Shown: piece by piece, positions 16,880 to 25,739 of the stretch
Layout of the letters: each line of letters starts with the position of its first letter
How positions within the stretch are numbered: position 1 is the first letter of the stretch
Assembly (NCBI GenBank): GCA_029212905.1
Contig: JARGPB010000008.1
Coordinates: 62,001 to 126,000, forward strand
Length of the DNA: 64,000 nt
Reading direction: 5' to 3'
DNA from: Thalassovita sp.
GTDB lineage: Bacteria; Pseudomonadota; Alphaproteobacteria; Rhodobacterales; Rhodobacteraceae
The notes under the pieces: model-generated
What the model was told of the DNA's origin: nothing
Databases searched by the model: none
Seen by the model: only the letters and a program-made list of their open reading frames with translations
Position numbers and translations under genes: made by a program

Positions 16880-17606
16880 CCAAATCAAACCCTGCTTCCA
16901 GCATCAATGCATCAGAGGCCGTTTCGACCTGCTCTTCCAACTGCTCCATGAAAGCATCGCGTTCGATACCTTTGTCGATCCGTGGCAGGAACTCGACCAC
17001 CGCCAGACCTGGCTTTTTGAACGTGTCATTCCGCGGCCAGAAAACCCCAACATTTGTGGCGACAGGCACGCAATCTTGTTGCAGCTGCTTATACAGAACG
17101 GCCGTTCCGCTTTTGAAGGGAACCTTCACGCCTGGCGCAACCCGCGTGCCCTGCGGGTAGATCACCAACTGCCCCGGATGCCCCCGCCCCTTGGCCACAT
17201 CATCGGCCATTTTACGGATGGCGGCGCCGCGCTTACCCCGATTCACCGGCACACATCCGATACGCATACCGTACTGGCCGATAATGGGCGTAAAGAGCAA
17301 CTCGCGCTTCATGATGAATTTGCCCGACGGAACGGCGTTAAAGATCAGCAGAATATCGAAAAACGACTGGTGCTTGGCCGCGATCATCACCTCGTCTTGC
17401 GGAGGAGTGCCGCGGACTTCACTGCGGATTCCGACAATCCAGCGCGCCGACCAAATCACCCAGCGGCAATACAGTTTGCAGACCCAGCGCGCTCCGGTCT
17501 GGCTATACAACGCCACCGGAAAAAGCCCGATCCCGATCACCGCCATCGAGGCGTAGACTTGGAACATGAAAAAATACGAACGCACCAGGCGCCAAGCATG
17601 TGCCAT
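16866..17606 (-). CDS. plsC: 1-acyl-sn-glycerol-3-phosphate acyltransferase
   Basis: Second acylation step of phospholipid synthesis: lysophosphatidate to phosphatidate, at the inner membrane. It has 246 residues. Seen: an N-terminal membrane segment (YASMAVIGIGLFPVAL region), the HX4D catalytic motif KHQSFFD with His79 and Asp84, and the substrate motif YPQGTR at 150-155, a slight variant of the usual FPEGTR. The frame continues upstream in a low-complexity Gly-rich reading, which is the shadow of ftsX, so the ATG at 17606 is used. It overlaps the ftsX stop by the ATGA arrangement. The group ftsE-ftsX-plsC ties division and membrane lipid genes together. Confidence 0.93.
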   Translation of the reverse strand: MAHAWRLVRSYFFMFQVYASMAVIGIGLFPVALYSQTGARWVCKLYCRWVIWSARWIVGIRSEVRGTPPQDEVMIAAKHQSFFDILLIFNAVPSGKFIMKRELLFTPIIGQYGMRIGCVPVNRGKRGAAIRKMADDVAKGRGHPGQLVIYPQGTRVAPGVKVPFKSGTAVLYKQLQQDCVPVATNVGVFWPRNDTFKKPGLAVVEFLPRIDKGIERDAFMEQLEEQVETASDALMLEAGFDLDAVR

Positions 17607-18508
17607 CAAGGCAACTCCTTCAATGTCTTCCGTGCCGCGGCCCGCGTTGCCGCGAATGCAACACCCCCCGCCAGCGCCGGAATCAGCAGCGGATACAGCC
17701 AGTGCATCCCCCGAAACCCAAGCCCCGTCAGAAACCCACCCGTATTCTGCGCCGAGGGCAGCAAGAACACGGCCATCATACCCAGCGCCGTCCCCACCGC
17801 CGCACCACTTAGCCCGCGCAGGGTAAAGCGCCGCACAAAGGCCTGCGCGATATACCCATCCGTAGCGCCAACCAACCGCAACACCGCGATGACACCCGCA
17901 TTCGCAGCCAGCGCCGCGTTGGCCGCCAGTGTGATCATAGCCGCCAAAGCCCCACCAATCAGCCCAATCGACAACCACCCCAGCATCCGCAACCGCGATG
18001 CCGCCCGGATCAGCGGTTTGCGCCAGCGGGTGTGGTCATCCAGCACTGCGCCGGGCACTTCGGCGGACAGGCGCAAACGCAACCCCGCCGCGTCATAGCC
18101 GCTGCTATCCTCGGTGACTTCTATCAGCTGAGGGATTGGCAAACCTTCCAACGGCAGATCCGGCCCGAACCAAGGCTCAAGAAGTGCGCGCTGTTCTGCC
18201 GCCCCCAACAAACGCGCCGTCGCCACGCCCGGGGTCGTCTCCAGCACGCGCAGCGCGGCCTGCGCCTGAATATCAACCTGATCCGCCGGAGCAGAAATCC
18301 GCACAGTCGAGGACCGCGCCAATTCGTCCCCCCAGCGGGCTGCCAGACGTCCCGTTGCCAGTGACAATGCCAGCGCGAAGACGCACAAGAACGCCATCGC
18401 CGCAGCACTGAACAACGTCAAATTGGCTGTAAACCCCGAGGGCGGCACAGTCCGGTCCGCTTGGGCGTCCCCCACAAAAAATCCAGCGAAGCGGCTGATA
18501 ATGCTCAT
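17606..18508 (-). CDS. ftsX: cell division protein FtsX (ABC permease-like)
   Basis: Membrane partner of FtsE, 300 residues. FtsEX sits at the division septum, where in other bacteria it activates cell wall hydrolases and helps divisome assembly. Seen: a first membrane segment around residues 30-52, a periplasmic loop of about 110-120 residues, and three further membrane segments in the C-terminal half (IGLIGGALAAMITLAAN, TLRGLSGAAVGTALGMMAV and a last one near residue 275). Similarity in this family is low, so the call rests on topology and on the ftsE neighbour. It overlaps ftsE by 4 bp at the start and plsC by 3 bp at the stop. Confidence 0.9.
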   Translation of the reverse strand: MSIISRFAGFFVGDAQADRTVPPSGFTANLTLFSAAAMAFLCVFALALSLATGRLAARWGDELARSSTVRISAPADQVDIQAQAALRVLETTPGVATARLLGAAEQRALLEPWFGPDLPLEGLPIPQLIEVTEDSSGYDAAGLRLRLSAEVPGAVLDDHTRWRKPLIRAASRLRMLGWLSIGLIGGALAAMITLAANAALAANAGVIAVLRLVGATDGYIAQAFVRRFTLRGLSGAAVGTALGMMAVFLLPSAQNTGGFLTGLGFRGMHWLYPLLIPALAGGVAFAATRAAARKTLKELP

Positions 18509-19182
18509 AGAACCGCCCCCGCCAGTTGCAGACGCCGATTAGAAATACGTAGGACTCGCGCTTGAACCTGATTCTTAGCAGTACGGATCAAATTCAGATC
18601 ATGCGTGGCGACCATAATGGTCTTTCCCATCCTGTTCAGCTCCAGCAGGAGCTGCAACAACCGTTGTGACATTTCCCAGTCTATGTTGCCCGTGGGTTCG
18701 TCCGCCAGAATCACATCTGGTGACATGATGACAGCCCGCGCCAACGCCGCCCTTTGGCGTTCGCCCCCTGACAATTCCGGCGGCAGCGCATCGGCCCGAT
18801 GCTGAAGCCCCACCCAATTCATCAGTTCCTTAAGGTTGCTTTGCTCGCTCAGCGTTCCCTGCCCCGCTACGGTCAATGGCAAGGCAACGTTTTCCGCGAC
18901 ACTCAGATGATCCAGGAACTGACAATCCTGATGCACCACCCCAACGCGGCGGCGGCTCAGCGCGACATCATCGCGACTCATCGTGCGCACATCAGTGTCA
19001 AACAGGCGCACCTGGCCTGCTGTCGGCTTCAAGGCTCCATAGCATAATTTCAAGAAAGTAGTTTTGCCCGCCCCAGAAGGGCCGGTCAGAAAGTGGAACG
19101 ACCCCGGCGACAGCTTGAGCGAAATGTCACTCAGCAATTCCCCGCCGCCATAGCTATAGGCCACATTATCCAGCTCGATCAC
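18505..19182 (-). CDS. ftsE: cell division ATP-binding protein FtsE
   Basis: A 225-residue ABC ATPase that pairs with FtsX. Seen: Walker A GPSGAGKTT at residues 34-42, the Q-loop region, the signature LSGGERQRAALARAV, the Walker B VILADEPTGNID (the family's hallmark) and the H-loop VATHD. Known: FtsE couples ATP use to cell wall hydrolase activation at the septum. It heads the reverse-strand row ftsE-ftsX-plsC and diverges from the zinc-ribbon membrane protein gene, with about 157 bp between the two. A promoter for both directions should lie in 19183-19339; I could not define its elements. Confidence 0.94.
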   Translation of the reverse strand: MIELDNVAYSYGGGELLSDISLKLSPGSFHFLTGPSGAGKTTFLKLCYGALKPTAGQVRLFDTDVRTMSRDDVALSRRRVGVVHQDCQFLDHLSVAENVALPLTVAGQGTLSEQSNLKELMNWVGLQHRADALPPELSGGERQRAALARAVIMSPDVILADEPTGNIDWEMSQRLLQLLLELNRMGKTIMVATHDLNLIRTAKNQVQARVLRISNRRLQLAGAVL

Positions 19183-19339
19183 GGATTGGTTCCCCTGTTG
19201 CTGCCCTGTTCTGCATCAGGAAGGCCACAGTTGCAATCCGGCAGGCATATGATTGCTTTGCACTTTTCCGCCGAAAGCGTACACCCTATAGTGACACAGC
19301 ACCCGATGGTGCAGCTCGAAACGGCTCTGAGGGGGCACA

Positions 19340-20200
19340 ATGCGGCTGATTTGCCCGAATTGCGGCGCACAATACGAAGTCCCTGATGGGGTAATCCCCG
19401 AACAGGGGCGTGATGTGCAATGTTCCAACTGCGGTGATACGTGGTTCCAACCACATCCCGACCAAGACACCGAACTGGCCGAGGAACTGGGGCAAGACTT
19501 GCCACCGGAACCGGAGCAGGCATGGGACGACACCCCCGAGGAATCCGCGCCCGAACCCCAAGAAGAACCTGACGTTCAAGAGCCCCCAGAGCCCGCACGC
19601 CGCGAGCTTGACCCGTCGATCGCCGAACTCCTGCGAGAAGAGGCCGAGCTCGAAGCACGCCAACGCGCCGCCGAAGGCAGCGCCGGGCTTGAAACCCAAC
19701 CGGATCTGGGCCTCGAAGAACCCACCTCGGATGAAGCCGCACGCCGCGCGCTCGAGGCGCGCCGCAGGATGGCCAGCCGTCAGGGCATGGACGAAGAAGA
19801 CCTCCGGGATGACACCCCCGCAGAGGCAGAGACCTCGCTTGATGAACAAGTTGGATCGCGCAGGGAACTGCTGCCCGACATCGAGGAAATCAACTCGTCT
19901 CTCAACGCCGACAGCCGCCGCCCCGCCCGTGCGGACGATCATGTTCCTGGCACCGATGGGGGCGCACCGGCTCCGCGCTCCAGCGGGTTTCGCCGAGGTT
20001 TCGCGCTCGGGCTTTTGATCATTGTCCTGTTTTGGGCGCTCTACGTGTTCTCTCCGAACATAGCCGCCAAGGTCCCTCAGCTTTCAGATCCGCTGGCTCA
20101 ATACACGCAAGCCATCGACAAAGGCCGTTTCTGGCTGGACGGGCAAATGAAGTCCCTGCTTGTCAAGCTCGATGCAATGGCTGCGGCCAGCGAAGAATAA
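19340..20200 (+). CDS. zinc-ribbon (MJ0042-type) single-span membrane protein
   Basis: A 286-residue protein. Residues 1-36 form a zinc ribbon of the MJ0042 type, LICPNCGAQYEVPDG with CXXC pairs at Cys5/Cys8 and Cys28/Cys31. About 180 acidic, Glu/Ala/Pro-rich and probably disordered residues follow, then one membrane segment near 218-238 (GFALGLLIIVLFWALYVFS) and a C-terminal tail. The ribbon would face the cytoplasm. This layout is widespread in alphaproteobacteria and usually annotated only by its zinc ribbon; function is unknown. A good ribosome binding site, GAGGGGG, precedes the ATG. It is divergent from ftsE and convergent with rlmJ. Confidence 0.85.
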   Translation: MRLICPNCGAQYEVPDGVIPEQGRDVQCSNCGDTWFQPHPDQDTELAEELGQDLPPEPEQAWDDTPEESAPEPQEEPDVQEPPEPARRELDPSIAELLREEAELEARQRAAEGSAGLETQPDLGLEEPTSDEAARRALEARRRMASRQGMDEEDLRDDTPAEAETSLDEQVGSRRELLPDIEEINSSLNADSRRPARADDHVPGTDGGAPAPRSSGFRRGFALGLLIIVLFWALYVFSPNIAAKVPQLSDPLAQYTQAIDKGRFWLDGQMKSLLVKLDAMAAASEE

Positions 20201-20208
20201 CGGCCCGC

Positions 20209-20231
20209 CTTTCATCTTGCTGAAAATACTC
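20209..20231. repeat. short dispersed intergenic motif, copy A
   Basis: CTTTCATCTTGCTGAAAATA followed by CTC lies in the gap between two convergent genes. Read on the reverse strand it is GAGTATTT-TCA-GCAAGATGAA. Copies B and C are at 27822-27843 and 38515-38535. Each copy lies downstream of a reverse-strand gene, 19 to 56 bp after its stop. Confidence 0.7.
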
Positions 20232-20286
20232 ACTGCGCCACCAAAACGAGGCAGTCCTTCAGGACGGCCTCGTGGCGACTAGTGCG

Positions 20287-21072
20287 CTACAACGCAGAAA
20301 ACACGGTGCTCAGACGCGCGGCTTCCTCCTGGGTTCCGTATGGCGTGTTTACGACAAACAGTCCCGACCCAACCATCCGGTGCCCGTCGCGCGCAGGCGG
20401 GAACCGGACTTCGTGGCGCAGCACTTTGGGCTGCTCTTGTGCCTCCAGCGCCGCCAGCATCGGCAGATGCGCACCCGAAGTCAGGATAGGATACCACAGC
20501 GCAATCACACCGACGTTCCACTTGCGGTGCAACTGGGCAATCACTCTCGGAATAGTGTCGTAATCGGCCTTCACCTCATAGGAAGGGTCAATCAACACCA
20601 TGCCCCGGCGCGGTTCAGGCGGTGTCACTGCCTGGGCCATAGCAAACCCGTCCTGACGCACCACATGCGCCCCGAACGCAGACATCACATAGTCCAGCCC
20701 GGCATATTCCTGAGGATGCAGCTCGGCCAGGTACATCTTGTCTTGCGGGCGCAAACATTCCGCCGCCAACAATGGCGATCCGGGATAAGCCCGCGCGCCA
20801 TGCACGGAACGCACCCGTGCAAGTGCCTGGACATAGGGATGATCCGCTGGCAACAGCCCCTGTGCCTCGATCAGGTCGATCCCGGCTGCGGCCTCTCCGG
20901 TCTTTACGGCCTCGGGCGCGTCCAGCTGATACAGCCCCCGCCCGGCATGGGTCTCCAGATAGGTCAGGGGCTTTTCTTTTTGCGTCATGTAGCCCAGCAT
21001 CGCGCAGAGCAGCGCATGTTTCTGCACGTCCGCCAGATTCCCTGCGTGATAGATATGCTGATAGGATAACAC
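20287..21072 (-). CDS. rlmJ: 23S rRNA (adenine(2030)-N6)-methyltransferase
   Basis: RlmJ family, 261 residues with a GTG start. It uses S-adenosylmethionine to methylate A2030 in 23S rRNA. Seen: the N-terminal LSYQHIYHAGNLADVQKHA, which is diagnostic, LTYLETHAGRGLYQL with the SAM-binding loop, and the catalytic DPSYE motif (VLIDPSYEVKADY), matching the DPPY of N6-adenine methylases with Ser at the third position, as in RlmJ. The frame runs upstream to 21207, but GTG at 21072 has GAGAGG placed seven bases upstream and gives the usual N-terminus. It is convergent with the zinc-ribbon gene and divergent from mreB. Confidence 0.93.
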   Translation of the reverse strand: MLSYQHIYHAGNLADVQKHALLCAMLGYMTQKEKPLTYLETHAGRGLYQLDAPEAVKTGEAAAGIDLIEAQGLLPADHPYVQALARVRSVHGARAYPGSPLLAAECLRPQDKMYLAELHPQEYAGLDYVMSAFGAHVVRQDGFAMAQAVTPPEPRRGMVLIDPSYEVKADYDTIPRVIAQLHRKWNVGVIALWYPILTSGAHLPMLAALEAQEQPKVLRHEVRFPPARDGHRMVGSGLFVVNTPYGTQEEAARLSTVFSAL

Positions 21073-21226
21073 GGCTCGCCTCTCTACTTTGGCCCGCTGA
21101 TACGCACGCCTGGGACTTGATGCAATTGCCCTCATATCACGCGCTGCGGCGAAGGGTGGCAAAATCGCGCTGATTTGACAGGGATCGGCTCTTTTCCAAT
21201 CCCCCACCCGGCCCTATAAGGGCAAC

Positions 21227-21238
21227 TGGTCGCGACCA
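21227..21238. promoter_or_regulatory. 12-bp palindrome upstream of mreB
   Basis: TGGTCGCGACCA is a perfect palindrome 48 bp before the mreB start and 154 bp before rlmJ. It could be an operator for the cell-shape operon. No second copy is seen, so this may be chance in GC-rich DNA. A TTGACA at 21175 has no matching -10 box. Confidence 0.3.
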
Positions 21239-21286
21239 CTAGAGTCGGGGCCGTTTCGGGGATTCGAGCGCGGGACATCACGCATT

Positions 21287-22333
21287 ATGGGTTTGTTCGA
21301 TAAAATGCCGGGTTTGTTCTCGGCTGACATGGCAATTGATCTGGGGACTGCGAATACGCTGGTCTATGTCAAAGGCAAAGGTATCGTTCTAAGCGAACCC
21401 TCTGTGGTCGCCTATCACGTCAAGGATGGTGTGAAAAAGGTTCTGGCCGTGGGCGAAGACGCGAAGCTGATGCTCGGCCGCACCCCCGGCAGCATCGAGG
21501 CGATCCGCCCGATGCGTGACGGTGTCATTGCGGATTTCGACACTGCCGAGGAAATGATCAAGCATTTCATCCGCAAGGTCCACAAACGCTCGACCTTTTC
21601 GAAGCCTAAAATCATCGTCTGTGTGCCCCATGGCGCGACCCCCGTTGAAAAACGTGCGATCCGTCAGTCGGTTCTGTCAGCAGGTGCCCGTCGTGCCGGC
21701 CTGATCGCCGAACCCATTGCAGCCGCCATTGGTGCCGGGATGCCGATCACCGATCCCACCGGCAACATGGTCGTGGATATCGGCGGCGGTACCACCGAGG
21801 TGGCCGTTCTGTCGCTGGGCGATATCGTCTATGCGCGCTCGGTTCGTGTGGGTGGCGACCGGATGGACGAAGCCATCATCAACTATCTGCGTCGTCAGCA
21901 AAACCTGCTGGTGGGCGAATCCACGGCTGAACGGATCAAGACCAGCATCGGCACCGCAAGGATGCCGGATGACGGCCGCGGGGCCTCGATGCAGATCCGC
22001 GGGCGCGACCTGTTGAACGGTGTCCCCAAGGAAACCGAGATCAGCCAGGCTCAGGTGGCCGAGGCGTTGGCCGAACCCGTCCAACAGATTTGCGAGGCTG
22101 TCATGACCGCGCTCGAGGCCACCCCGCCCGATCTGGCCGCAGACATCGTGGATCGCGGCGTCATGCTGACCGGCGGCGGCGCGCTGCTGGGTGAACTGGA
22201 CCTGGCCCTGCGCGAGCAAACCGGCCTGGCCGTTTCCATCGCGGACGAAAGCCTGAACTGCGTGGCTCTGGGCACCGGCAAGGCGCTGGAGTTCGAAAAA
22301 CAACTGCGCCATGCGATTGACTACGACAGCTAA
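21287..22333 (+). CDS. mreB: rod shape-determining protein MreB (actin homologue)
   Basis: A 348-residue bacterial actin that forms membrane-bound filaments which direct peptidoglycan synthesis along the side wall. Seen: the phosphate-1 loop IDLGTANTLVYVKGKG near residues 15-30, the VCVPHGATPVEKRAI segment, the phosphate-2 loop VDIGGGTTEVAVLSLG, and the adenosine motif TGGGALLGELD. It starts the mreB-mreC-mreD-mrdA-rodA operon. The 213-bp gap before it, shared with divergent rlmJ, must hold its promoter. Presence of the complete Mre set means a rod-like, laterally growing cell. Confidence 0.97.
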   Translation: MGLFDKMPGLFSADMAIDLGTANTLVYVKGKGIVLSEPSVVAYHVKDGVKKVLAVGEDAKLMLGRTPGSIEAIRPMRDGVIADFDTAEEMIKHFIRKVHKRSTFSKPKIIVCVPHGATPVEKRAIRQSVLSAGARRAGLIAEPIAAAIGAGMPITDPTGNMVVDIGGGTTEVAVLSLGDIVYARSVRVGGDRMDEAIINYLRRQQNLLVGESTAERIKTSIGTARMPDDGRGASMQIRGRDLLNGVPKETEISQAQVAEALAEPVQQICEAVMTALEATPPDLAADIVDRGVMLTGGGALLGELDLALREQTGLAVSIADESLNCVALGTGKALEFEKQLRHAIDYDS

Positions 22334-22363
22334 GCCCCCCAACTTTCCCTGAAAGGGGGACGA

Positions 22364-23263
22364 TTGGCCAAGGATAAGACACAAGGTGAGGATTTCGTCA
22401 CACCTCTGAAGCGGATGCTGACGGGGGTTGTGGTTCTGTGTCTTATCGGGATTTTCTTGGTCTGGCGGATCGACAGCCCCCGTGTCGAGCGGTTCAGGGC
22501 GCAGGTCGTGGATGCAATAGTGCCCAGTTTTGACTGGGCCATGGCGCCTGTGACCGGCGCGGTAAACCTGGTGCGCGATGTCCAGTCCTATCAACGCATC
22601 ATCGAACAGAACCGCGAGCTGCGCCGCGAGCTTCAGCAGATGAAAATGTGGAAAGAGGCCGCTCTACAGCTGGAGCAGGAAAACGCCCGGCTGCTGGACC
22701 TGAATAACGTTCGGCTGGACCCGCGCCTGACCTATGTGACAGGGGTGGTGATGGCGGACAGCGGCTCTCCGTTCCGGCAGTCGGTTCTGCTGAACGTCGG
22801 ACACCGCGACGGCATCGTTGATGGCTGGGCCACGATGGACGGAATCGGCTTGGTCGGACGCATTTCCGGCGTCGGCCAAAGCACTGCGCGCGTGATCCTG
22901 CTGACGGATACGTCCTCGCGGATTCCGGCGGTCATTCCCCGGTCCGGCCAAGCAGCAATCGTGATGGGAGACAACACCGCCGCGCCGCTTGTCTCGTTTG
23001 TCGAGAACCCCGAGAAAGTCCGCCCCGGTGATCGCGTCGTTTCCTCAGGGGATGGGGGGGTGTTTCCCGCGGGGCTGCTGATCGGCCAGGTCGCCGAAGA
23101 CCCCGGCGGGCGTCTGCGTGTCCGACTGGCCGCCGACTACGAGCGTTTGGAATTCCTGCGCGTGCTGCGCAACCCCGGCACCGAGGCCATCACCGATCAT
23201 GGCGCCCTGGTCTCGCAGGCAGGGAGCATTCCCAGCAGCGACGAGCAGGAGATCGACCAATGA
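22364..23263 (+). CDS. mreC: rod shape-determining protein MreC
   Basis: MreC, 299 residues, with a TTG start preceded by a strong AAAGGGGG motif. Seen: one membrane segment at about 23-40 (LTGVVVLCLIGIFLVW region), a coiled coil at about 70-110 rich in Glu, Arg and Gln, and the periplasmic beta domains with TGVVMADSGSPFRQSVLLNVG and the GDRVVSSGDGGVFPAGLLIG motif. MreC is the periplasmic scaffold that joins MreB, PBP2 and RodA. The stop overlaps mreD by 4 bp. All four neighbours are its usual partners. Confidence 0.95.
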   Translation: MAKDKTQGEDFVTPLKRMLTGVVVLCLIGIFLVWRIDSPRVERFRAQVVDAIVPSFDWAMAPVTGAVNLVRDVQSYQRIIEQNRELRRELQQMKMWKEAALQLEQENARLLDLNNVRLDPRLTYVTGVVMADSGSPFRQSVLLNVGHRDGIVDGWATMDGIGLVGRISGVGQSTARVILLTDTSSRIPAVIPRSGQAAIVMGDNTAAPLVSFVENPEKVRPGDRVVSSGDGGVFPAGLLIGQVAEDPGGRLRVRLAADYERLEFLRVLRNPGTEAITDHGALVSQAGSIPSSDEQEIDQ

Positions 23264-23799
23264 TCGAGAACTCCCCGGCCCGGCTGTGGACCATGCGCGC
23301 CGGCTATGTTGCGCTGGGGCTGATGATCCTGTTCTTTCAACTGCTGCCTCTGGAAACGCTGCCCCGCCGCTTTACCGGGCCAGATTTGCTGATGGCATTT
23401 ACCTTTGCCTGGGCCGTGCGGCGCCCCGACTATGTGCCCGTGCTGGTCGTGGCCGGGCTGATGCTGATGGCTGACATGCTGTTTCAACGCCCGCCCGGAT
23501 TGCTGTCTGCCTTGATCGTATTGATGACCGAGGCCCTGAAACGACGCGCGCCCGGTTTGCGCGACCAGACGTTCGCAGTTGAATGGATCATCGTGGGCAT
23601 TGCTGTCACGGCTGTAATGCTGAGCAACCGTCTTGTTCTGTCTGTGCTGCTGATCCCTCAAGCTCCGCTGGGTTTGACACTGATCCAGACGGCGATGACG
23701 CTGATCACCTATCCGTTAGTGGCCTTGGTCACGACGTTTGCCTTTGGCGTGCGCAAGGTCCAGCCTGGTGATGCTGATACGATGGGAGGCCGCGCATGA
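23260..23799 (+). CDS. mreD: rod shape-determining protein MreD
   Basis: A 179-residue inner-membrane protein with about five hydrophobic segments, and little sequence beyond them. It begins at the ATG that overlaps the mreC stop and ends overlapping mrdA by 4 bp. MreD is poorly conserved in sequence, so the call rests on length, topology and place in the operon between mreC and mrdA. It belongs to the elongasome that guides side-wall synthesis. Confidence 0.92.
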   Translation: MIENSPARLWTMRAGYVALGLMILFFQLLPLETLPRRFTGPDLLMAFTFAWAVRRPDYVPVLVVAGLMLMADMLFQRPPGLLSALIVLMTEALKRRAPGLRDQTFAVEWIIVGIAVTAVMLSNRLVLSVLLIPQAPLGLTLIQTAMTLITYPLVALVTTFAFGVRKVQPGDADTMGGRA

Positions 23800-25739
23800 G
23801 GCGCCCAACCAAGGATAGCGCAGAAAGCACTCGTGTTATCTCGCGGCGCGGGCTGATCGTGGGCGGGCTACAGTTGGGTTTTGCCGGGCTGCTGGCCGCG
23901 CGGATGCGGTATATGCAGGTAGAGCAAGCGGATCAGTTCCGCCTGTTGGCCGAAGAAAACCGCATCAACGTCCGGCTGATCCCCCCCGCCCGAGGCGAGA
24001 TTTTCGACCGTCACGGGCTGGTCATTGCCAAGAACGAACCCAGCTATCGCCTGACCATGGTACGCGAAGACGCGGGCGACGTGGATGCCGTCATCGCGCG
24101 CCTGTCTGCCTTGGTCGAGCTGGATGACGAAGATCTAAACCGCGCCCTGTCCGAGATGAAGCGCAGCGCGCCCTTCCTGCCCGTCACCATCGCTGATCGT
24201 ATCAGTTGGGAGGCGCTTAGCCGTGTGGCCGTCAACGCCCCGGCCCTGCCCGGCGTCACCCCCGAGGTCGGGCTATCGCGCTCGTATCCTTTGGGGCCGG
24301 ACTATGCCAATGTCATCGGCTACGTCGGCCCGGTGTCGGACTATGACCTGTCCAAAATAGAGGACCCGGACCAATTGCTACGCATCCCCCGGTTCCAGAT
24401 CGGCAAAGTCGGCCTGGAATCCAAGATGGAGGAGGCCTTGCGCGGCAAGGCGGGCACCAAGCGGGTCGAGGTCAACGCCGTGGGCCGCGTGATGCGCGAA
24501 CTAGACCGCAAAGAGGGCCAGCCCGGCGCCAGTATCCAACTGACCCTAGACCACAAGTTGCAGAACTATGTGCAGGCCCGACTGGGGAACGAAAGCGCCG
24601 CCGCAGTGGTGATAGACTGTGAAACCGGTGATCTGGTTGCCATTGCCTCGGCGCCCAGCTTCGATCCAAACCTGTTTGTGCGCGGGATCTCGGTCAGCGA
24701 TTACAAGGCGCTGACAGAAAACACCTATCGGCCGCTGGCTGCCAAAACCGTGCAAGGGCTGTATCCGCCAGGATCGACCTTCAAAATGGTCACGGCTCTT
24801 GCTGCAATGGAAGAAGGCGTGATTTCAGCCGAGGAAACCGTCTGGTGCCCCGGTCATCTGGAAGTGGCAAACCGCCGCTTCCACTGTTGGAAACGCGCAG
24901 GCCACGGGCATGTCGACCTCAAAAGCTCTCTGCGTGAGAGCTGTGATGTCTATTTTTACGACGTCGCCCTGAAGGTCGGCATCGAAAAAATCTCGGCCAT
25001 GGCGCAGAAATTGGGGCTGGGACAGCGCTACGACATCCCAATGTCCGCCGTTGCGCGCGGGCGCGCTCCGACGAAAGACTGGAAATTGACCAGCTACGGA
25101 CAGGACTGGGTGATTGGGGACACGGTGAACGCCTCGATTGGGCAAGGCTATGTGCTGGCCTCGCCGCTGCAACTGGCCGTAATGAGCGCGCGGATCGCCA
25201 CAGGTCGTGCCGTCACCCCGCGTCTGTTGAAATCTGTGGACGGGGTCGAACAGCCTTCGGGACGGGGCGAAAGCCTGGGACTGAACGAAAACATCCTACG
25301 CCAAATCCGCCGCGCGATGTTTGAGGTTTCGAACAACCGACGCGGCACCGCCTATCGCAGCCGCATTGTCGAGGACGACTACCGCATGGCGGGCAAGACC
25401 GGCACCAGCCAGGTGCGCAACATCTCGGCCGCGGAACGTGCGCGTGGCGTGACCCGCAACAAGGACCTGCCATGGGAACGTCGGGATCACGCACTATTCG
25501 TGAATTTTGCCCCCTATGACAATCCGCGCTACGCCGTCGCCGTTGTGGTGGAACACGGCGGAGGCGGGTCGACCGCTGCGGCCCCGCTTGCGCGCGACAT
25601 CACGCTCCAGGCGCTCTATGGAGAGGACCCACCACTGTCCGCCTACCCCACCAAGGACCGCGACCGGATCAAGGCCCTTCAGGATCGGCTGAAACGGGAA
25701 CGCCCCGACTTTGGCCCCACCGGGAAGGTGCGCACATGA
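23796..25739 (+). CDS. mrdA: penicillin-binding protein 2 (elongation transpeptidase)
   Basis: The class B penicillin-binding protein that cross-links new peptidoglycan in the elongasome, 647 residues. Seen: an N-terminal membrane anchor (residues about 20-40), the non-catalytic pedestal with RGEIFDRHGLVIAKNEPSY, the nucleophile motif PGSTFKM with Ser327, the SCD box LRESCDVYFYDVAL matching SXN, and the KTG box AGKTGTSQ. Both ends overlap the neighbouring genes (mreD, rodA), as in many alphaproteobacteria. The partner glycosyltransferase RodA is encoded next. Confidence 0.96.
   Translation: MRRPTKDSAESTRVISRRGLIVGGLQLGFAGLLAARMRYMQVEQADQFRLLAEENRINVRLIPPARGEIFDRHGLVIAKNEPSYRLTMVREDAGDVDAVIARLSALVELDDEDLNRALSEMKRSAPFLPVTIADRISWEALSRVAVNAPALPGVTPEVGLSRSYPLGPDYANVIGYVGPVSDYDLSKIEDPDQLLRIPRFQIGKVGLESKMEEALRGKAGTKRVEVNAVGRVMRELDRKEGQPGASIQLTLDHKLQNYVQARLGNESAAAVVIDCETGDLVAIASAPSFDPNLFVRGISVSDYKALTENTYRPLAAKTVQGLYPPGSTFKMVTALAAMEEGVISAEETVWCPGHLEVANRRFHCWKRAGHGHVDLKSSLRESCDVYFYDVALKVGIEKISAMAQKLGLGQRYDIPMSAVARGRAPTKDWKLTSYGQDWVIGDTVNASIGQGYVLASPLQLAVMSARIATGRAVTPRLLKSVDGVEQPSGRGESLGLNENILRQIRRAMFEVSNNRRGTAYRSRIVEDDYRMAGKTGTSQVRNISAAERARGVTRNKDLPWERRDHALFVNFAPYDNPRYAVAVVVEHGGGGSTAAAPLARDITLQALYGEDPPLSAYPTKDRDRIKALQDRLKRERPDFGPTGKVRT

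Noticed and set aside
21175..21180. TTGACA as the -35 box of mreB
   Set aside because: No -10-like hexamer at 16-19 bp. TATAAG at 21215 is 34 bp away, so the pair cannot be a promoter.
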